NCBI GenBank assembly: GCA_029783825.1
Contig: JAREIK010001332.1
Span: 827,314 to 891,313, forward strand
DNA length: 64,000 nt
Direction of reading: 5' to 3'
Source of the DNA: Sapria himalayana
Taxonomy: Eukaryota; Streptophyta; Magnoliopsida; Malpighiales; Rafflesiaceae
In this document: piece after piece, positions 12,001 to 21,203 of the stretch
Numbering within the stretch: the first letter of the stretch is position 1
How the letters are laid out: the number at the start of each line of letters is the position of its first letter
Position numbers and translations under genes: made by a program
The notes under the pieces: model-generated
The model's database searches: none
The model's input: only the letters and a program-made list of their open reading frames with translations
Told to the model about the DNA's origin: nothing

Positions 12001-15000
12001 CCGAACCGTGCCCACGGGCCGTGCCGTGCCCGTGGGATAAAATACCGTGCCGTGCCGGGCACGGCACGGTAGCACGGCGGGGCACGGGAAAAACGGGCCG
12101 TGCCGTGCTGGGCCGGCCCGTTTGACACCTCTAGCTTCATCCTAGTTTTCATAAGAGTTCCTACCAACTTACATTAAATTATGTAATACTTTCAAAGTAT
12201 TCCATTCATATATTTATGATGCCCAAAACACAACATCCTCCTTTTCAATCTTTTAAAATTTCCATGCACAATATCAAGGTTGATGTCTTAAGATATATCA
12301 CATCAAAATTCTCTGCAAATGATCATTTCACTGCACTAATCATCTCTTTGTTATTTTCAACTAATAATATATTATCCACATACAAGTCAATATAACATAA
12401 TTTTTACCTAACATTTCTGTATACACACAATGGTCCACCTCATATATACTAAACCCCAACTACAAAATATATAAATCAAATTCTGATACTACATTCTCGA
12501 AAACTATTTTAGTCCGTACAATAACTTTTCTGGCATGCAAATCAAGCTTTCTTTGTCTTTTGGGATGAACCAGATCAACTACATCATATAAATTTCTTTC
12601 AACACGTATCAAATAAGAAATGTTATGTTTATATTCATGATGCTCAACTTCCAAGTCATGTCTTCCTATAACAGCCAATGCAGCCTGTATAAAGAGTACT
12701 AATTAAAAAATTTTATCATAGTCAATATCTTCAACTTAAAAATATCCTTTTGCAATTAGTCTTATTTTATACTCAATACTTTCATTAACCTTTATCTTTT
12801 GTTTGAATACCAACTTGCAACCTATTATCTTTTGGCCTGAAAGTAAATTCACTATGCTCCAAGTATTATTCTTCACCAATGACTACACTCCTTCATGTTA
12901 TGCTCTCACTACTTTGGCTCATCTCATGTTACATGAGCATAAAAGGCACCATCAACAAACATTACAAGAGGGTTTCTAACTCGTGTGTACCTCCTCAATG
13001 CATGTGATTTCTTGAATGCAGCATCTCAATAAAATATTCCTCTATTTACTTTGCCTCTTCATCAAAAGGATATGTACTACTATTTGAATGAAGTCGTAAC
13101 ATGACATGTAATGTCATGACAAAAGGATGTCACATCTCATTTTCTACAATACAATCACCCACATTGCAACTTATCAAGACTTTTCCACCCTTATACTCTT
13201 GTATTTAATGTCTTGAAAAGGTTTCCTATCATAGCACTATATTTTCATGTTGCAGAACTATGTTTCTACATCAAGACTCTGAGTTTCCATGTCACGACTG
13301 TGAAGTCAGTTGCAACATTTTGTTCCTATTGTCGTGACTCTAAACTTAGTTGCAACACTATAGTAATTTTCTTCTTCATGGACAACTTATTGTTTATGTT
13401 TTGATTGTTTTCTATGTTTTACCTCTTTAAAAAAAACCAAGAATTCTCTACCTGGAGTCTTGATAATGCTTGTCAGCAGCTTATACAATGTCTCGCAACA
13501 TGGTCCTCAAGTAATTAATGTTACTCCTCGATTCATTTGACAAATGTTGTCATCATAATAAAATCAAACATAATCACCAATCATCATATTCACACAGCCA
13601 ATTATCTTCACTGTTAAATGATTTCCTATAACCACATCTCCTTCATCATATAACTCATACTAATTGATTTAGTTTTAATGGTGAATAATATGACATAATA
13701 CACTTGTGTCGATATATCGAGTATTCTCATTAAAGTAAGAAATATGAGCATCTAATACGTGTACATCTCCCATAGATAGCTCCTTGTATGCCAAGTTAGA
13801 TTTCACCTAAGTTGGCTTGTTCCAATAATTCCTCTTGAAGCATCCAACTTTATAGCACTTCCAACACTTCATTTCTAGCTTATCCACCATTTTCCTTCCT
13901 CTTGCCTTTAAATTTTCAAATTACTCACTTCTTTCTTTAATCCTTTCCTTCACAAACAAAATATCCTTCAAGTATTTTCTTATACTTTGTCTCTTTATAT
14001 CCTCAAAAAATAAGGTTGAATTCATTAACTCATAGAATAATTTTGGTATATCACTACTAATGACAATTATCAAGTTATCTCATAAATCTAATAGTGAATA
14101 AAAAAAGATTAAAATTTTATCAGCAATACTAATCTCACAGTCAATAAATAACAATTGAATAATCAATACATAACATTCAAGTAAATGTGAAAAAAACATA
14201 TAGGTCTCCTCCATGTGCAACTTATATAAATTCTTCCTTAGAAACAAATTATTGACCAACAACTTGATCTGATATAATATTTCAAATTTCTCCTACAAAT
14301 TCTTCATCATTTTCTTATTTAAAATGTTCACCAAATTTTCATGTCAAACACAATCAAATCATACCTCATTCTGATCCAACATGTCCCAATTGACAATCTC
14401 AATAGATGTTACCTAAGAAGCACGAAAATGACACAGACACGGGGATACAACACGACGGGATAATGGGACATAATAAATTCTAAAAAACTAGAATACAGAT
14501 ACGGCTAGGATACGACATATTAAAAATAAATAAATACAAATATTATCTTTAAACAGTAATTTAGATAAACATATTTATAATTATACTTAAAATCATACAT
14601 TTAAACTTAAAATAAATTATATTACATTAATCAAAATTATTTATTTATTATATTTTGCATATTTATTAAACAAATAATAATAATTAAAAATTAAAATAAT
14701 AAATTTAAAAGTTTCAAAGCAGTAAAATAGAAATTTTTAAATTAAAATCCCCTATTTTACTGCTTTGAACCCCCAGCCCCCCTCCCTCCCGTAACTGCCC
14801 CCCCCCCCTCCCGTAACTGCTCCCCCCTCTCGTTACTGCTCCCCCCCCCCCCCCCCGTTACTGCTCCCCCTGCATCGGGATTCAAAATATCCAAAAGCAA
14901 AGACAAGCTTCCTTTTTGAAATCTCCTGTTGCTCAGAAGATTTACGATGCGTCGGATTCATAATCGATGCACCAGATTTGTAACAACGAGTCAAATACGT

Positions 15001-17893
15001 CTCCAACACGTCTGTCTGATACGCCACGTGGCATATCAGACAAGGATTGGTCAACGATATGCCACGTAGCATATCGGACACGTGTTTGATGCGTATCCAT
15101 ATCGTGTCCAACACGTGGACACGGTTGAACAGTGACGTATCCGTGCTTCCTTGGATGTCACTTCTATGACAAATCAAAAAATTTCTATCAACATGTAATT
15201 TCTTCTATGACAAAATTTTCTTCTATGACGAAACTTTCTTCTATGACGAAATTTTCTTCTATGACAAAATTGACAACCTCAATACCAAAATTTTCTCCAA
15301 TGACGAATCAATAATCTCTATCAACGTGTAATTTCTTTATCTTCTATTTCCAAAGTTCAAAATTATTCCTCAAAAATTTCTCAATTTTAACCCTACATAT
15401 TGTCGTATTCATTATTATTACACTTAAAAACAAGCTCTGTAAATTTGAGCTCTAATACCAAATATAAAAGATCCTAACACCAAATGTAAGCACTAATACC
15501 AAATGTTGGGATTACGGGTATCACAAAAGCAATTACTTTGATACTTATTTTTCACAATGTCCCTTAGATACAAAATGTCAGATCTGATACAAAGTATTGA
15601 TCCCTCGATATCGAATGCCTCTTTAATTTCAAATGATAAAGATCTAATAATGAGTGTAAGATTTTTCAACAATCCGAGAAATGATGCTTTAGTCTCAAAA
15701 ATGAGAAAAACTCTCAAAAAATAAAACATACAAACACAGAACTAAAATTGAGAGAAAAGAAAAACATACTCAAAATTTTGCAAGATGTGAACATTCACTA
15801 AAAACTTGAGATACTTTGAGATTACACATGAGATACTTTTTATCTATTACATTGTTAAATATTAAAATACAAAATATATAATTTCATTAAACTTAAAACC
15901 TAAGTTGCAACATTATATTTATATATTATGACTTTATTAATATTGAAACATCAAAGAACATATTTTAGACTTAACTCTTAAGTCCTCTAAACATAATAAC
16001 ACAAGACAAGTTATGCTTTCATTCAAGTGTTAATTTCATTTAAATAACAACTTCATAATTAAGATCACGACTTTATTCAAGTCATAATTTCACAATTCAA
16101 GTGATAACACCAAATATATAATTTCGACTTCATTCAATTTGTGACAAGATTTCATTTAAATCATGACACCAAAGAATAAAATTATAACTCAAATCCTTAA
16201 GAGCCACAGCAACATTGAATAAATTGCAACTACATCCTGATCACAACTTCACAATTCAAGTCATAGCACCGAATATAAATTGTTTCAAAATTAAGAATCA
16301 ATCCTAACACAATTTAAATGATACATGTTTTATTATTTATTATTTTATCTAAAACATTGTTCAGGTGAAAAAAACTAACCACAAAAATTAATAATCAAAG
16401 AATTAAAAATAAATATAATTGGTAGTAATGATAGATAATAATTTTTAACAAAAAAAAAATTATAAAACATGATTCACACAACTAATCCCAAATAATTAGA
16501 ATAAAACTTGATCGATGATAATGATAATAATACTATTATCTAAAACACAATATAATTTTTATATCTATCTTATTTTATACATTTGTATTTAACACATATA
16601 AATAAGTAATTGTCTTTATAAGTCATGCAACTTGTTGCAACAAAAAGATTTACTGATAATTCTGCTTCAAGGATCCAATATTAACTCATTGTAGCTTAAA
16701 AATTCGAGGCCATGACAAAGATGATACAATGAGAATAAACATATGACTAATACCGTGGAGATCTAAATCCTGTAAATCATTAATTCGTAGGCCAGGCATA
16801 TATGCAAATGAAAATCAGACCACAAGCAACAATGCTTGAAAATATGAAAAATAAAATTGCTCTCACAAGAAATGAGTGAATTGCTTGTACCTTCACAATG
16901 ATAGCCATAACACCATTTGTTATCTGGATGGACAAAAAATAAATACATATTATTTCATGAGAACACCTTGATAAAATCTTGCTGGGAGTAAGACTAGGAG
17001 TCATGTGTTGATCAAAAACAAATACCATTTCATGAAGGAGCACTGACTGATCTTGTTTCCATAAATATGCGAGAGAAATAAGCCCTAATCTAGAACAAAC
17101 ACTTTCTACTCGTAACCTTTGATAATCAGATGAAATAGCCCCAGAAGAAACTGCTGTGACTGATGGTATCTGATTTTTAACTTCATTTAACAAAATAAAC
17201 ATATCTTCAACTTCATCCCCTTGAGTCGTGCTGTATTGAAGATTTGAATGCCTGTATGATTCAGAAATTAAGTTTAATTATTCAGAAATTCTCAGTCAAC
17301 TAACTAACTTTATTCCAGTAACATTCAGAAATTATAATGATACAAAAATGTGACCATGGATTTTAATCAAACAGAGCAAATGTTATATGTCTACGCAATT
17401 CTTCGCTCGTGAGATGAGCTTGCCTAGTGGTCCCTTGGATTTTCCTTCTGAACAAGGGCACTCCCATGCATTCTGCATAGCTGACAATTATTTGGTGCCC
17501 AACCTGTCAAAAGTACTCTTCAATTAATCAAATTTTAAGTGCCAACATTAGTACTTGCCATACAAACGTCAAAAATATGGATTCCGTTATCCACAAAAAA
17601 AAAAATTGTATAGCTTAGCAGGTAGAGAAGGAAGGGACATACAGTTTGATACATGTAACTATCTAATTCATCCACTAGGTCATCAGCAGGCCTTAGATTT
17701 GCCAACGCAACAATCTAATAAACAAGTAGAAAATCTACTCAAGATAAGCAATGATCAGCCAGGGAAAAAAACACTATTTCCCAGTAAATTTTCTCAAGAA
17801 ACAAGAACGAACCTGGTGACCATATTGGATGCACTTCATCATTGCATAACAACTGTCTTTTCCGCCGCTCACTAAAGCCACCACCGACTTCAT
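1404..17893 (-). CDS. DPH6: diphthine--ammonia ligase (DPH6-like), 10 exons traced
   Basis: Catalyses the last step of diphthamide formation on elongation factor 2: ATP-dependent amidation of diphthine, in the cytosol. Exons on the minus strand are 17893-17813, 17714-17643, 17503-17424, 17251-17026, 16923-16891, 3153-3071, 2973-2901, 2673-2331, 2241-1910 and 1735-1404. They join in frame for 551 codons. The start opens MKSVVALVSGGKDSC, with the PP-loop ATP motif SGGKDS at residues 9-14. Exon 4 carries SSGAISSDYQRLRVES and exon 7 carries CGEGGEYETLTFDCPLF, both family signatures. From about residue 331 come RidA/YjgF-like domains (YIHLYLADMNEF, then AGQLGLDPPT). Exon 3 ends at a GC donor (AG/GCAAGC); the other introns are GT-AG. 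Intron 5 (3154-16890) is 13.7 kb of transposons. All exons are open, so it is probably functional, but the typical C-terminus is missing from the window. Confidence 0.9.
4425..4740. repeat. diverged direct repeat, copy 1
   Basis: About 310 bases that recur at 5650-5975 in the same orientation. Shared landmarks include CTATTTATGAGTTGTATGAA, AGAGAATTAACAAA, AATAAGTATCA and GTTGGRTRATGCTTTA, in the same order and spacing. About 0.9 kb separates the copies. They may be the LTRs of an old element or a segmental duplication; no TG/CA ends or target duplication were identified. Confidence 0.65.
5650..5975. repeat. diverged direct repeat, copy 2
   Basis: Second copy of the repeat at 4425-4740. The DNA just before it (about 5430-5650, landmark AAATGATACATGTT) also resembles 16295-16510 at the other end of the same intron. 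A dispersed repeat family is therefore more likely than a simple duplication. Confidence 0.65.
6018..6054. repeat. (AT)n microsatellite
   Basis: Uninterrupted AT dinucleotide run immediately before the ancient hAT relic. Confidence 0.9.
6090..7920 (+). pseudogene. ancient hAT transposase relic
   Basis: A collinear but heavily decayed plus-strand copy of the transposase coded at 9225-11348. Matching landmarks in order: 6140 TTAGATCCAAGACAAATTCA, 6330 ATGCAAACATACTTCCAACC, 6740 ATTAACCTTATAGTACAAGC, 7100 CACTTGCATTGCACTC, 7370 CATACTACGATACTAAATATG and 7630 CATGGGATCTACTGATTC. Many differences from the intact copy are G-to-A or C-to-T, often at former CpG sites. Stops and indels occur throughout. 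The zinc-finger end is missing and no terminal inverted repeats or target duplication could be placed, so it is much older than the other two full-length copies. It lies just left of the younger element, inside DPH6 intron 5. Confidence 0.85.
8085..8279 (-). mobile_element. Copia relic, RNase H side (left of hAT insertion)
   Basis: Minus-strand Copia polyprotein fragment. One frame reads EQYPFTHQEKEE, then VGSLMCVMAYTRFDISYVVG, matching the Copia motif VGSLMYAMxxTRPDIxxAVG between reverse transcriptase and RNase H. The frame continues logically from the fragment at 12134 onward once the hAT element is set aside, so this is the left half of a Copia relic interrupted by that insertion. The last eight bases (8272-8279) are the hAT target duplication. 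Confidence 0.8.
8280..8660. repeat. GC-rich subterminal array, 5' end of hAT copy 1
   Basis: Terminal repeat followed by dense GTGCC/GGCAC words in both orientations. At about 8417-8477 there are three tandem copies of a 21-base unit built on CGTGCCGTGCATGGCACGAG. From 8588 to 8650 lies a cluster of overlapping GAGTCGTGACTC / GAGTCGCGACTC palindromes. In Ac/Ds-type elements, subterminal repeats bind transposase; a similar role here is inferred. The long ORFs through this array on both strands are by-products of its composition. Confidence 0.85.
8680..8725. repeat. 20-bp perfect hairpin in hAT copy 1
   Basis: Arms at 8680-8699 and 8706-8725 are perfect reverse complements (AAAAGACCGCGGGTCGGGTC) around a 6-base loop. 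The arms end in an A-run and a T-run. It sits between the subterminal array and the transposase promoter. The same structure, with 14-bp perfect arms, is kept in the other full-length copy at 31421-31454. Confidence 0.95.
8932..8938 (+). promoter_or_regulatory. putative TATA box of hAT transposase
   Basis: TATATAA about 290 bases upstream of the transposase start, followed by a CT-rich leader (TCTCTCTCT tracts near 8996-9005 and 9180-9205) of the kind common in plant 5' UTRs. The second copy has CTATAAA at the matching place on its strand. Confidence 0.5.
9225..11348 (+). CDS. hAT transposase, BED zinc finger plus hAT dimerisation domain
   Basis: A 707-residue intact transposase that would catalyse cut-and-paste excision and insertion of the element and of related copies with the same ends. 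A BED zinc finger spans about residues 45-98 (C71, C74, H88, H92). The RNase-H-fold catalytic core has Asp in TSDIW (about 209), Asp in TFDNAANN (about 275) and Glu in VASESAFSVA (about 618). The CHVINLIVQ motif follows the second Asp, and the arginine/tryptophan motif RHRWNYTYLM is present. The C-terminal dimerisation block runs from LQWWKSYESAYPVLSRMARD to LACLKDW. The tail is acidic (DDDDPYDTDLD). The start sits in AAAAAATGACG after a CT-rich leader. No frameshift or stop, and no intron is needed. It lies antisense to the DPH6 gene that hosts it. Confidence 0.95.
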   Translation: MTNSPNTYLNLENENVSVTQTSVAPETLVSPVMSAQSSKKQKTRRTSVVWTHFKIITQLDVRGEEHEMAQCKYCMRLLTCKSTCGTGHLKRHSEICSKKHGPLDPRQTQLGTTFFETGSSSVSKFSPFVYSNELGRDGMARLITLMGLPIRFSEDPRVVRIMQTYFQPSYRRIPRSTSRSDILKIYKLEKQKIINEFLAFSGVVSVTSDIWTCHDDSSYACITSHYVDSNWTINKKILGFTEILHPHDGPAIFECMMKIFREYKIQNKIFSATFDNAANNGVAINMFVRNIRDAPLGEIFHVRCMCHVINLIVQAGMKVCSTALEHIRNALKYIRTPRRLQEFGNLCLSANLKKKKFQSDVRHRWNYTYLMLESCVGYEHVISDYVNSKSGELIIDDTDWASGISFMKFLKIFYDTTNMCSSVYTPTTCIALRCICNISSMFRMYRADPTLSLMVAEMETKYLKYWSTIPSLYCLAACMDPRAKVEGVENTLTFISSCMNLEDPPQGFIYEKLTDLFTYYDTRYGGGGVETVSTDSDTLFGDDPYSINLARGKRRGGPSHRSELSRYLDTDYCSILSPSDNKNLDLLQWWKSYESAYPVLSRMARDLLTPPVSSVASESAFSVAVNVISDRRSRLRPDMVEALACLKDWEDSRFSISDRAEAGTVTDTAVASTSTTMAEELIADDDDPYDTDLDVAADDSHYMPLDD
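11349..11810. other. hAT 3' noncoding region
   Basis: AT-rich stretch after the transposase stop, full of A- and T-runs. It is nearly identical to the corresponding segment of the other copy (about 28330-28790, inverted), and probably holds the transposase 3' UTR and polyadenylation signals. No ORF of note. Confidence 0.7.
11810..12133. repeat. GC-rich subterminal array, 3' end of hAT copy 1
   Basis: Mirror-image counterpart of the 5' array: CGTGCC / GGCACG words, a GCAACACGCAACCGGCAAC segment, and the terminal repeat GGCCCGTTTGACACCTCTA ending at 12133. Long ORFs crossing it in several frames are compositional artefacts. Confidence 0.85.
14413..15153. mobile_element. small TIR element with 8-bp target duplication
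   Basis: A 741-bp insertion with imperfect inverted ends: the left reads CTAAGAAGCACG and the right, inverted, CAAGGAAGCACG. It is flanked by GATGTTAC (14405-14412) and GATGTCAC (15154-15161), 7 of 8 identical, suggesting a hAT-type nonautonomous element. The two ends share GACACGG / CCGTGTCC words. It has no coding potential. It is inserted in the old Copia relic. Superfamily assignment rests only on duplication length. Confidence 0.65.
14768..14872. repeat. C-tract minisatellite inside the small TIR element
   Basis: Four irregular copies of a unit ending CCCGTAACTGC (or CGTTACTGC) separated by C-homopolymers of 6 to 14 bases. Strong C/G strand asymmetry in AT-rich surroundings. Confidence 0.9.
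15175..15310. repeat. tandem minisatellite, TTCTATGACGAAATTTTC type
   Basis: Roughly 19-base unit TTCTTCTATGACGAAATTT repeated about four times, with diverged copies at both margins. It lies in the old Copia relic beside the TIR element. Confidence 0.85.
15861..16890. other. right part of DPH6 intron 5, no gene
   Basis: AT-rich intronic DNA. The part 15880-16280 is a rambling repeat in which words such as AAGTCATAATTTC, ATGACTT and CACAATTCAAGT recur at irregular spacing. The part 16295-16510 resembles 5430-5650. No exon. Confidence 0.6.
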
Positions 17894-18112
17894 CTTTTTT
17901 TCCACATAAACGTTGCGGTCGCCAAAAAATTCCTTCTGGTGAAAGTTTTAGTTTGATAAAATTATGTTTTCCAGAATCCAGCACAATTCACAAATGAAAA
18001 TATTTACGTTTTAGAGTTTAAAAAAGAACAATCTTTCGGCAGTTTTCGAATTGAAATCCCAGAAAATATATCAAATAGATTTCCAAACAAAAAGTAGTTT
18101 TGTTATTTTAAA
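17894..18112 (-). promoter_or_regulatory. likely 5' UTR and proximal promoter of the DPH6-like gene
   Basis: Short unique stretch between the start codon of the DPH6-like gene and the microsatellite cluster. No TATA box can be singled out, as is common for housekeeping genes. Assigned by position only. Confidence 0.4.
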
Positions 18113-18342
18113 ATTTTATGTGTGTGTGTGTGTGTGTGTTTATATATAAACCTATAGCACACACACGCGCACGCACACATACACACACACACGCATATAT
18201 ATATATCACAAAATCTATAAATATATATGTATATAAACCTTTATTTATTTATTTATTTATAAGTTTATATACTTATATGTGTATATTCATATAAGTTTAT
18301 ATTTATTAGTTTATGTACGTATAAGTTTATATATACATATAT

Positions 18343-18384
<42 letters not shown>

Positions 18385-18732
18385 GTATATTTTTATATTT
18401 TGTTATAGACATTTATATGTTTATATTAATGATATAAATATGTATATTTATAAATATTTATATTTATTGTTTTATTGGTTTATAAATATAATATATAACC
18501 TATACATGCATGTGTGTGTGTGTGTGTGTGTGTTAGCATTTATAGTTTTATTAACATATACATATGTATATTAATAAATATTTATATTTATAGGTTTTTA
18601 TACATAAATAGCGTGTGTGTGTGTGTTATATAGATTTAAATATAAACATGTGTATGTATGTGTGTGTAATATAAACATGTCTTATTATATATAAACTTAT
18701 AAATAAAGAAATATATATATATATATATATAT

Positions 18733-18763
<31 letters not shown>

Positions 18764-18765
18764 TT

Positions 18766-18801
<36 letters not shown>

Positions 18802-18835
18802 TATTTATATTTATATTTATATTATTTTACAATAA
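18113..18835. repeat. compound microsatellite cluster
   Basis: Successive runs of (TG)n, (CA)n with CG steps, (TA)n, (TTTA)n, (AC)n near 18343-18371, (TG)n near 18509-18533 and 18613-18625, (AT)n near 18713-18731, (TTTA)n and a long (TTTC)n near 18768-18801. It begins about 220 bases upstream of the DPH6-like start codon. A 77-codon ORF inside it is repeat-encoded. Confidence 0.95.
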
Positions 18836-19448
18836 TAAAATTATTTTTTGAATTCAAAAAGTTATTTGATATATTTTTAAGGGAGAATTATATTTTGTTG
18901 CACCTTTTATATAATATTAAAAAAAAAGTAACTCAATTTTAATATTTAAAAAATTTCATAACTAAGTCTTTAGTTTTAACTTATTGATTTTTGGTATACT
19001 CAAATATAGTAATACCAACATAACATTAACTTAATTCCTAAACACTTAACTTGATCATTAATCAAAATGTATACATTTTTAAAAAAATTAAGTACATTCA
19101 ATTTTATTGAATTAAAAAAAATTATATAAGTTAAGTTAAAAATATTCATATAGAAATTAAATATTTTTTGATTTATCTGGGCATAAACGAATTAGTGCCT
19201 ATTCAGTGTGCAAAATTTGACCATGTAAGTGTTTTTAGGAATTTAGAAATTCAACAAATATTTCAATATTTGCTTGAGAATTGTGATTGTTTTTATTATA
19301 GTTTTATTTGTAAGCATTAATGGAATAAACTTTTATTAAAACTAAACATGGTTAAAATGACTTCTTCCATAATATTATTAACTCTATTCTAGAATGTTTT
19401 CCATGAAGTTGATGATGCTTTAGTGGAGTTAGTGTCGTCAAACTAATG
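18836..19448. other. AT-rich intergenic DNA
   Basis: No ORF or recognisable repeat; ends at the target duplication of the element at 19449. Confidence 0.5.
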
Positions 19449-20011
19449 TAGAGGTGTCAGATAAACCATTTCATGCCGGCATGACCCATTTGAGCGAGGC
19501 ATGGCCATGGCACCATGTCATGCTAGACATGACAAGAAATGGTGGCATAACACGAGAACCAATTGACTGGCACTGCATGGCATGGTCAAGTGTAGGTTCG
19601 AGCTAAACCATTCTTGTTTGAACCCATAGTAGGAAAATACAATGGGTGGCTGACTTATGTGGTCATCCAATTGCAATCAGCCATGTGAGCAAGATCTGGC
19701 TTACATATCCAAATTTTTAAAAAAATTAATCTGTCCCTTTGGCTGGTTACCCGACAGGACTTGACCCATCACTTATAGCTAATCTTGGGTCACAAGCTAG
19801 TGGACTATGTCACTGAGCCAAAGACATGAGTCATGCCTAGGCCGGCATGAGGCATAGTTTGCATAGGCCTAGCACGACACTAACATTGCCATGGGGTGGC
19901 ACGGTCATGATAGCAAGCTCTAAAGAGTAATTACCATGTTGGGCCAAGCACAGCTAAACTATGCTATGCCACCAGCCATGCTCGGGTTGCTCAACCTAGT
20001 TGACACCTCTA
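19449..20011. mobile_element. nonautonomous hAT element, related ends
   Basis: A 563-bp element with ends TAGAGGTGTCA and TTGACACCTCTA, the same termini as the full-length hAT copies. It is flanked by AACTAATG (19441-19448) and AACTGATG (20012-20019), 7 of 8 identical. Its interior is rich in GGCATG / CATGCC words. These are what the young copies' GGCACG / CGTGCC arrays become after CpG deamination. No transposase coding; it is either a deletion derivative or a MITE mobilised in trans. Confidence 0.85.
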
Positions 20012-20574
20012 AACTGATGTCTTTTATTTTTCTCTCAAACTAAAATTAAACATTAATATATATTAATTCAATCTGTTCAGTTTCTTTTAATATATAAAAA
20101 TAGAATTTATTTATTTAAAATATTAATATACATAATTATAAATAATTTAATGTATATAAAATTAATTTGATTTAATTATCAAATCAAATTAATTAAATTA
20201 CAAATAAAATAATTATCCTTGTTATGTATTTACATATATTTCAAATAAATAAAGCATGTAAACCATCTTTTATCACTCCTACAAAAGGCTACAGAAGGGA
20301 CCCCAGCCTGAATAAGATCTTGAGATTCCAATATAAATTATTTCTCACAATAATTTATATTACTTATTATTCACGCTACTACATATATATAATTACATTC
20401 TCTAACTTATTTTAAATACATTATTCCATTGTCACTTATCACAAATTAAATATCTCATGCAAAGATTACATATATTCATTGATAGAATCAAATTAATGAT
20501 AACCTAATTCAATCAATCTCTAATTATTTTCTTGATATTTTTCACTTAACTTTTTTATATTGTCAAATCAAAAT
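20012..20574. other. AT-rich intergenic DNA
   Basis: No supported gene. The part from about 20200 on may already belong to the decayed LTR that becomes recognisable at 20575. Confidence 0.4.
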
Positions 20575-21203
20575 CTACTTAGAGGTTTTAGCAATATCAA
20601 AATTTAAAAGTTTCCTCAATGGGGTGTCATCAATCCTTTTTATAGGACATGGATTTCAATAGTAACTAATATTCACCAAATGATTGATAAAGTTATTCAA
20701 CTCATAGAGTTATTAAATTAATTTCTAGACACTACCCTATGTGAATCAAAATAATTATTAACAAACATATAGAATTAATAAGTATCTCATTAATATGAGT
20801 AATAGTGATTATAATAGCTATTGTGTATTTTATTTTACAAATTAGTACAAAATAATTACATTGTATTTGTCCCAATCAATACTTTCAAATGTACTAGTAC
20901 TAATAATTATAACTTTATCATTACTATAATCACGACAGACTCACTAAAATTTAGTATTGTAATCTTATCAGTATTGTGCCCAGTTCTATATAGATTATGA
21001 ACAAACTTATATGTGACAAGCATCGATGAATCAATCTTATGTGCATGAGCTAATCTCTACACAGGGAAATCATCCATAGTCAGAATAAAAAAAAAGTGTT
21101 TTTAACAATTTGACTCATCATAAAAACTTTTTATTAAAATAAAAAAATTGATAATTAGGATAACATTCAAAAATGACTTTTAGAATAAACTAGGTCCAAT
21201 AAT
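20575..21203 (-). repeat. LTR of the minus-strand Copia relic (part)
   Basis: Adjacent on the minus strand to a polypurine tract reading AAGTGGGAGA at about 21210-21201, followed by TATTGGACC, a decayed LTR start. Matches the inverted copy at about 23960-24720 through landmarks such as TCATCAATCC, AGGACATGGATTYCA, TTGATAAAGTTAT and TTCATAATCTAKATAGA. The distal end is not defined. Confidence 0.7.

Larger units (their letters stand above)
8280..12133 (+). mobile_element. hAT DNA transposon, apparently autonomous
   Basis: A 3854-bp element with ends TAGAGGTGTCAAACGGGCC and its inverse GGCCCGTTTGACACCTCTA. It is flanked by a perfect 8-bp target duplication, GCTTCATC, at 8272-8279 and 12134-12141; 8 bp is diagnostic of the hAT superfamily. 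Both subterminal regions (about 8290-8580 and 11820-12120) are very GC-rich arrays of GGCACG/CGTGCC words in AT-rich surroundings. A single 707-codon transposase fills the centre. It is inserted into an old Copia element within intron 5 of the DPH6-like gene, antisense to that gene. The intact ORF and perfect duplication indicate a recent insertion. Confidence 0.95.
12134..15860 (-). mobile_element. Copia relic, LTR/gag/RT part (right of hAT insertion)
   Basis: Minus-strand degenerate Copia element, read from right to left. A possible LTR lies at about 15860-15470. A PBS-like TTTGGTATTAGAGCTC sits near 15460-15430. A gag zinc knuckle reads KCWKCYKVGCFKRNYW near 13870-13800. Reverse transcriptase pieces include VIGCKLVFKQK, RLIAKGY, LAVIGRHDLEVEHH, LLYGLK and YIDLYVDNILLV between about 12960 and 12330. 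There are many stops. Little space remains for integrase, so a deletion is likely. It is interrupted by the TIR element at 14413-15153 and by the hAT element at its left end; the RNase H continuation is at 8279-8085. Confidence 0.75.

Noticed and set aside
17392..17424. GT donor giving a longer DPH6 exon 3 (adding QAHLTSEELR-like residues)
   Set aside because: It would insert residues not expected in the family and shift the join to exon 4; the GC donor restores the conserved sequence exactly.
18341..18574. 77-codon ORF rich in TH and CV repeats
   Set aside because: Translation of (AC)n and (TG)n microsatellites.
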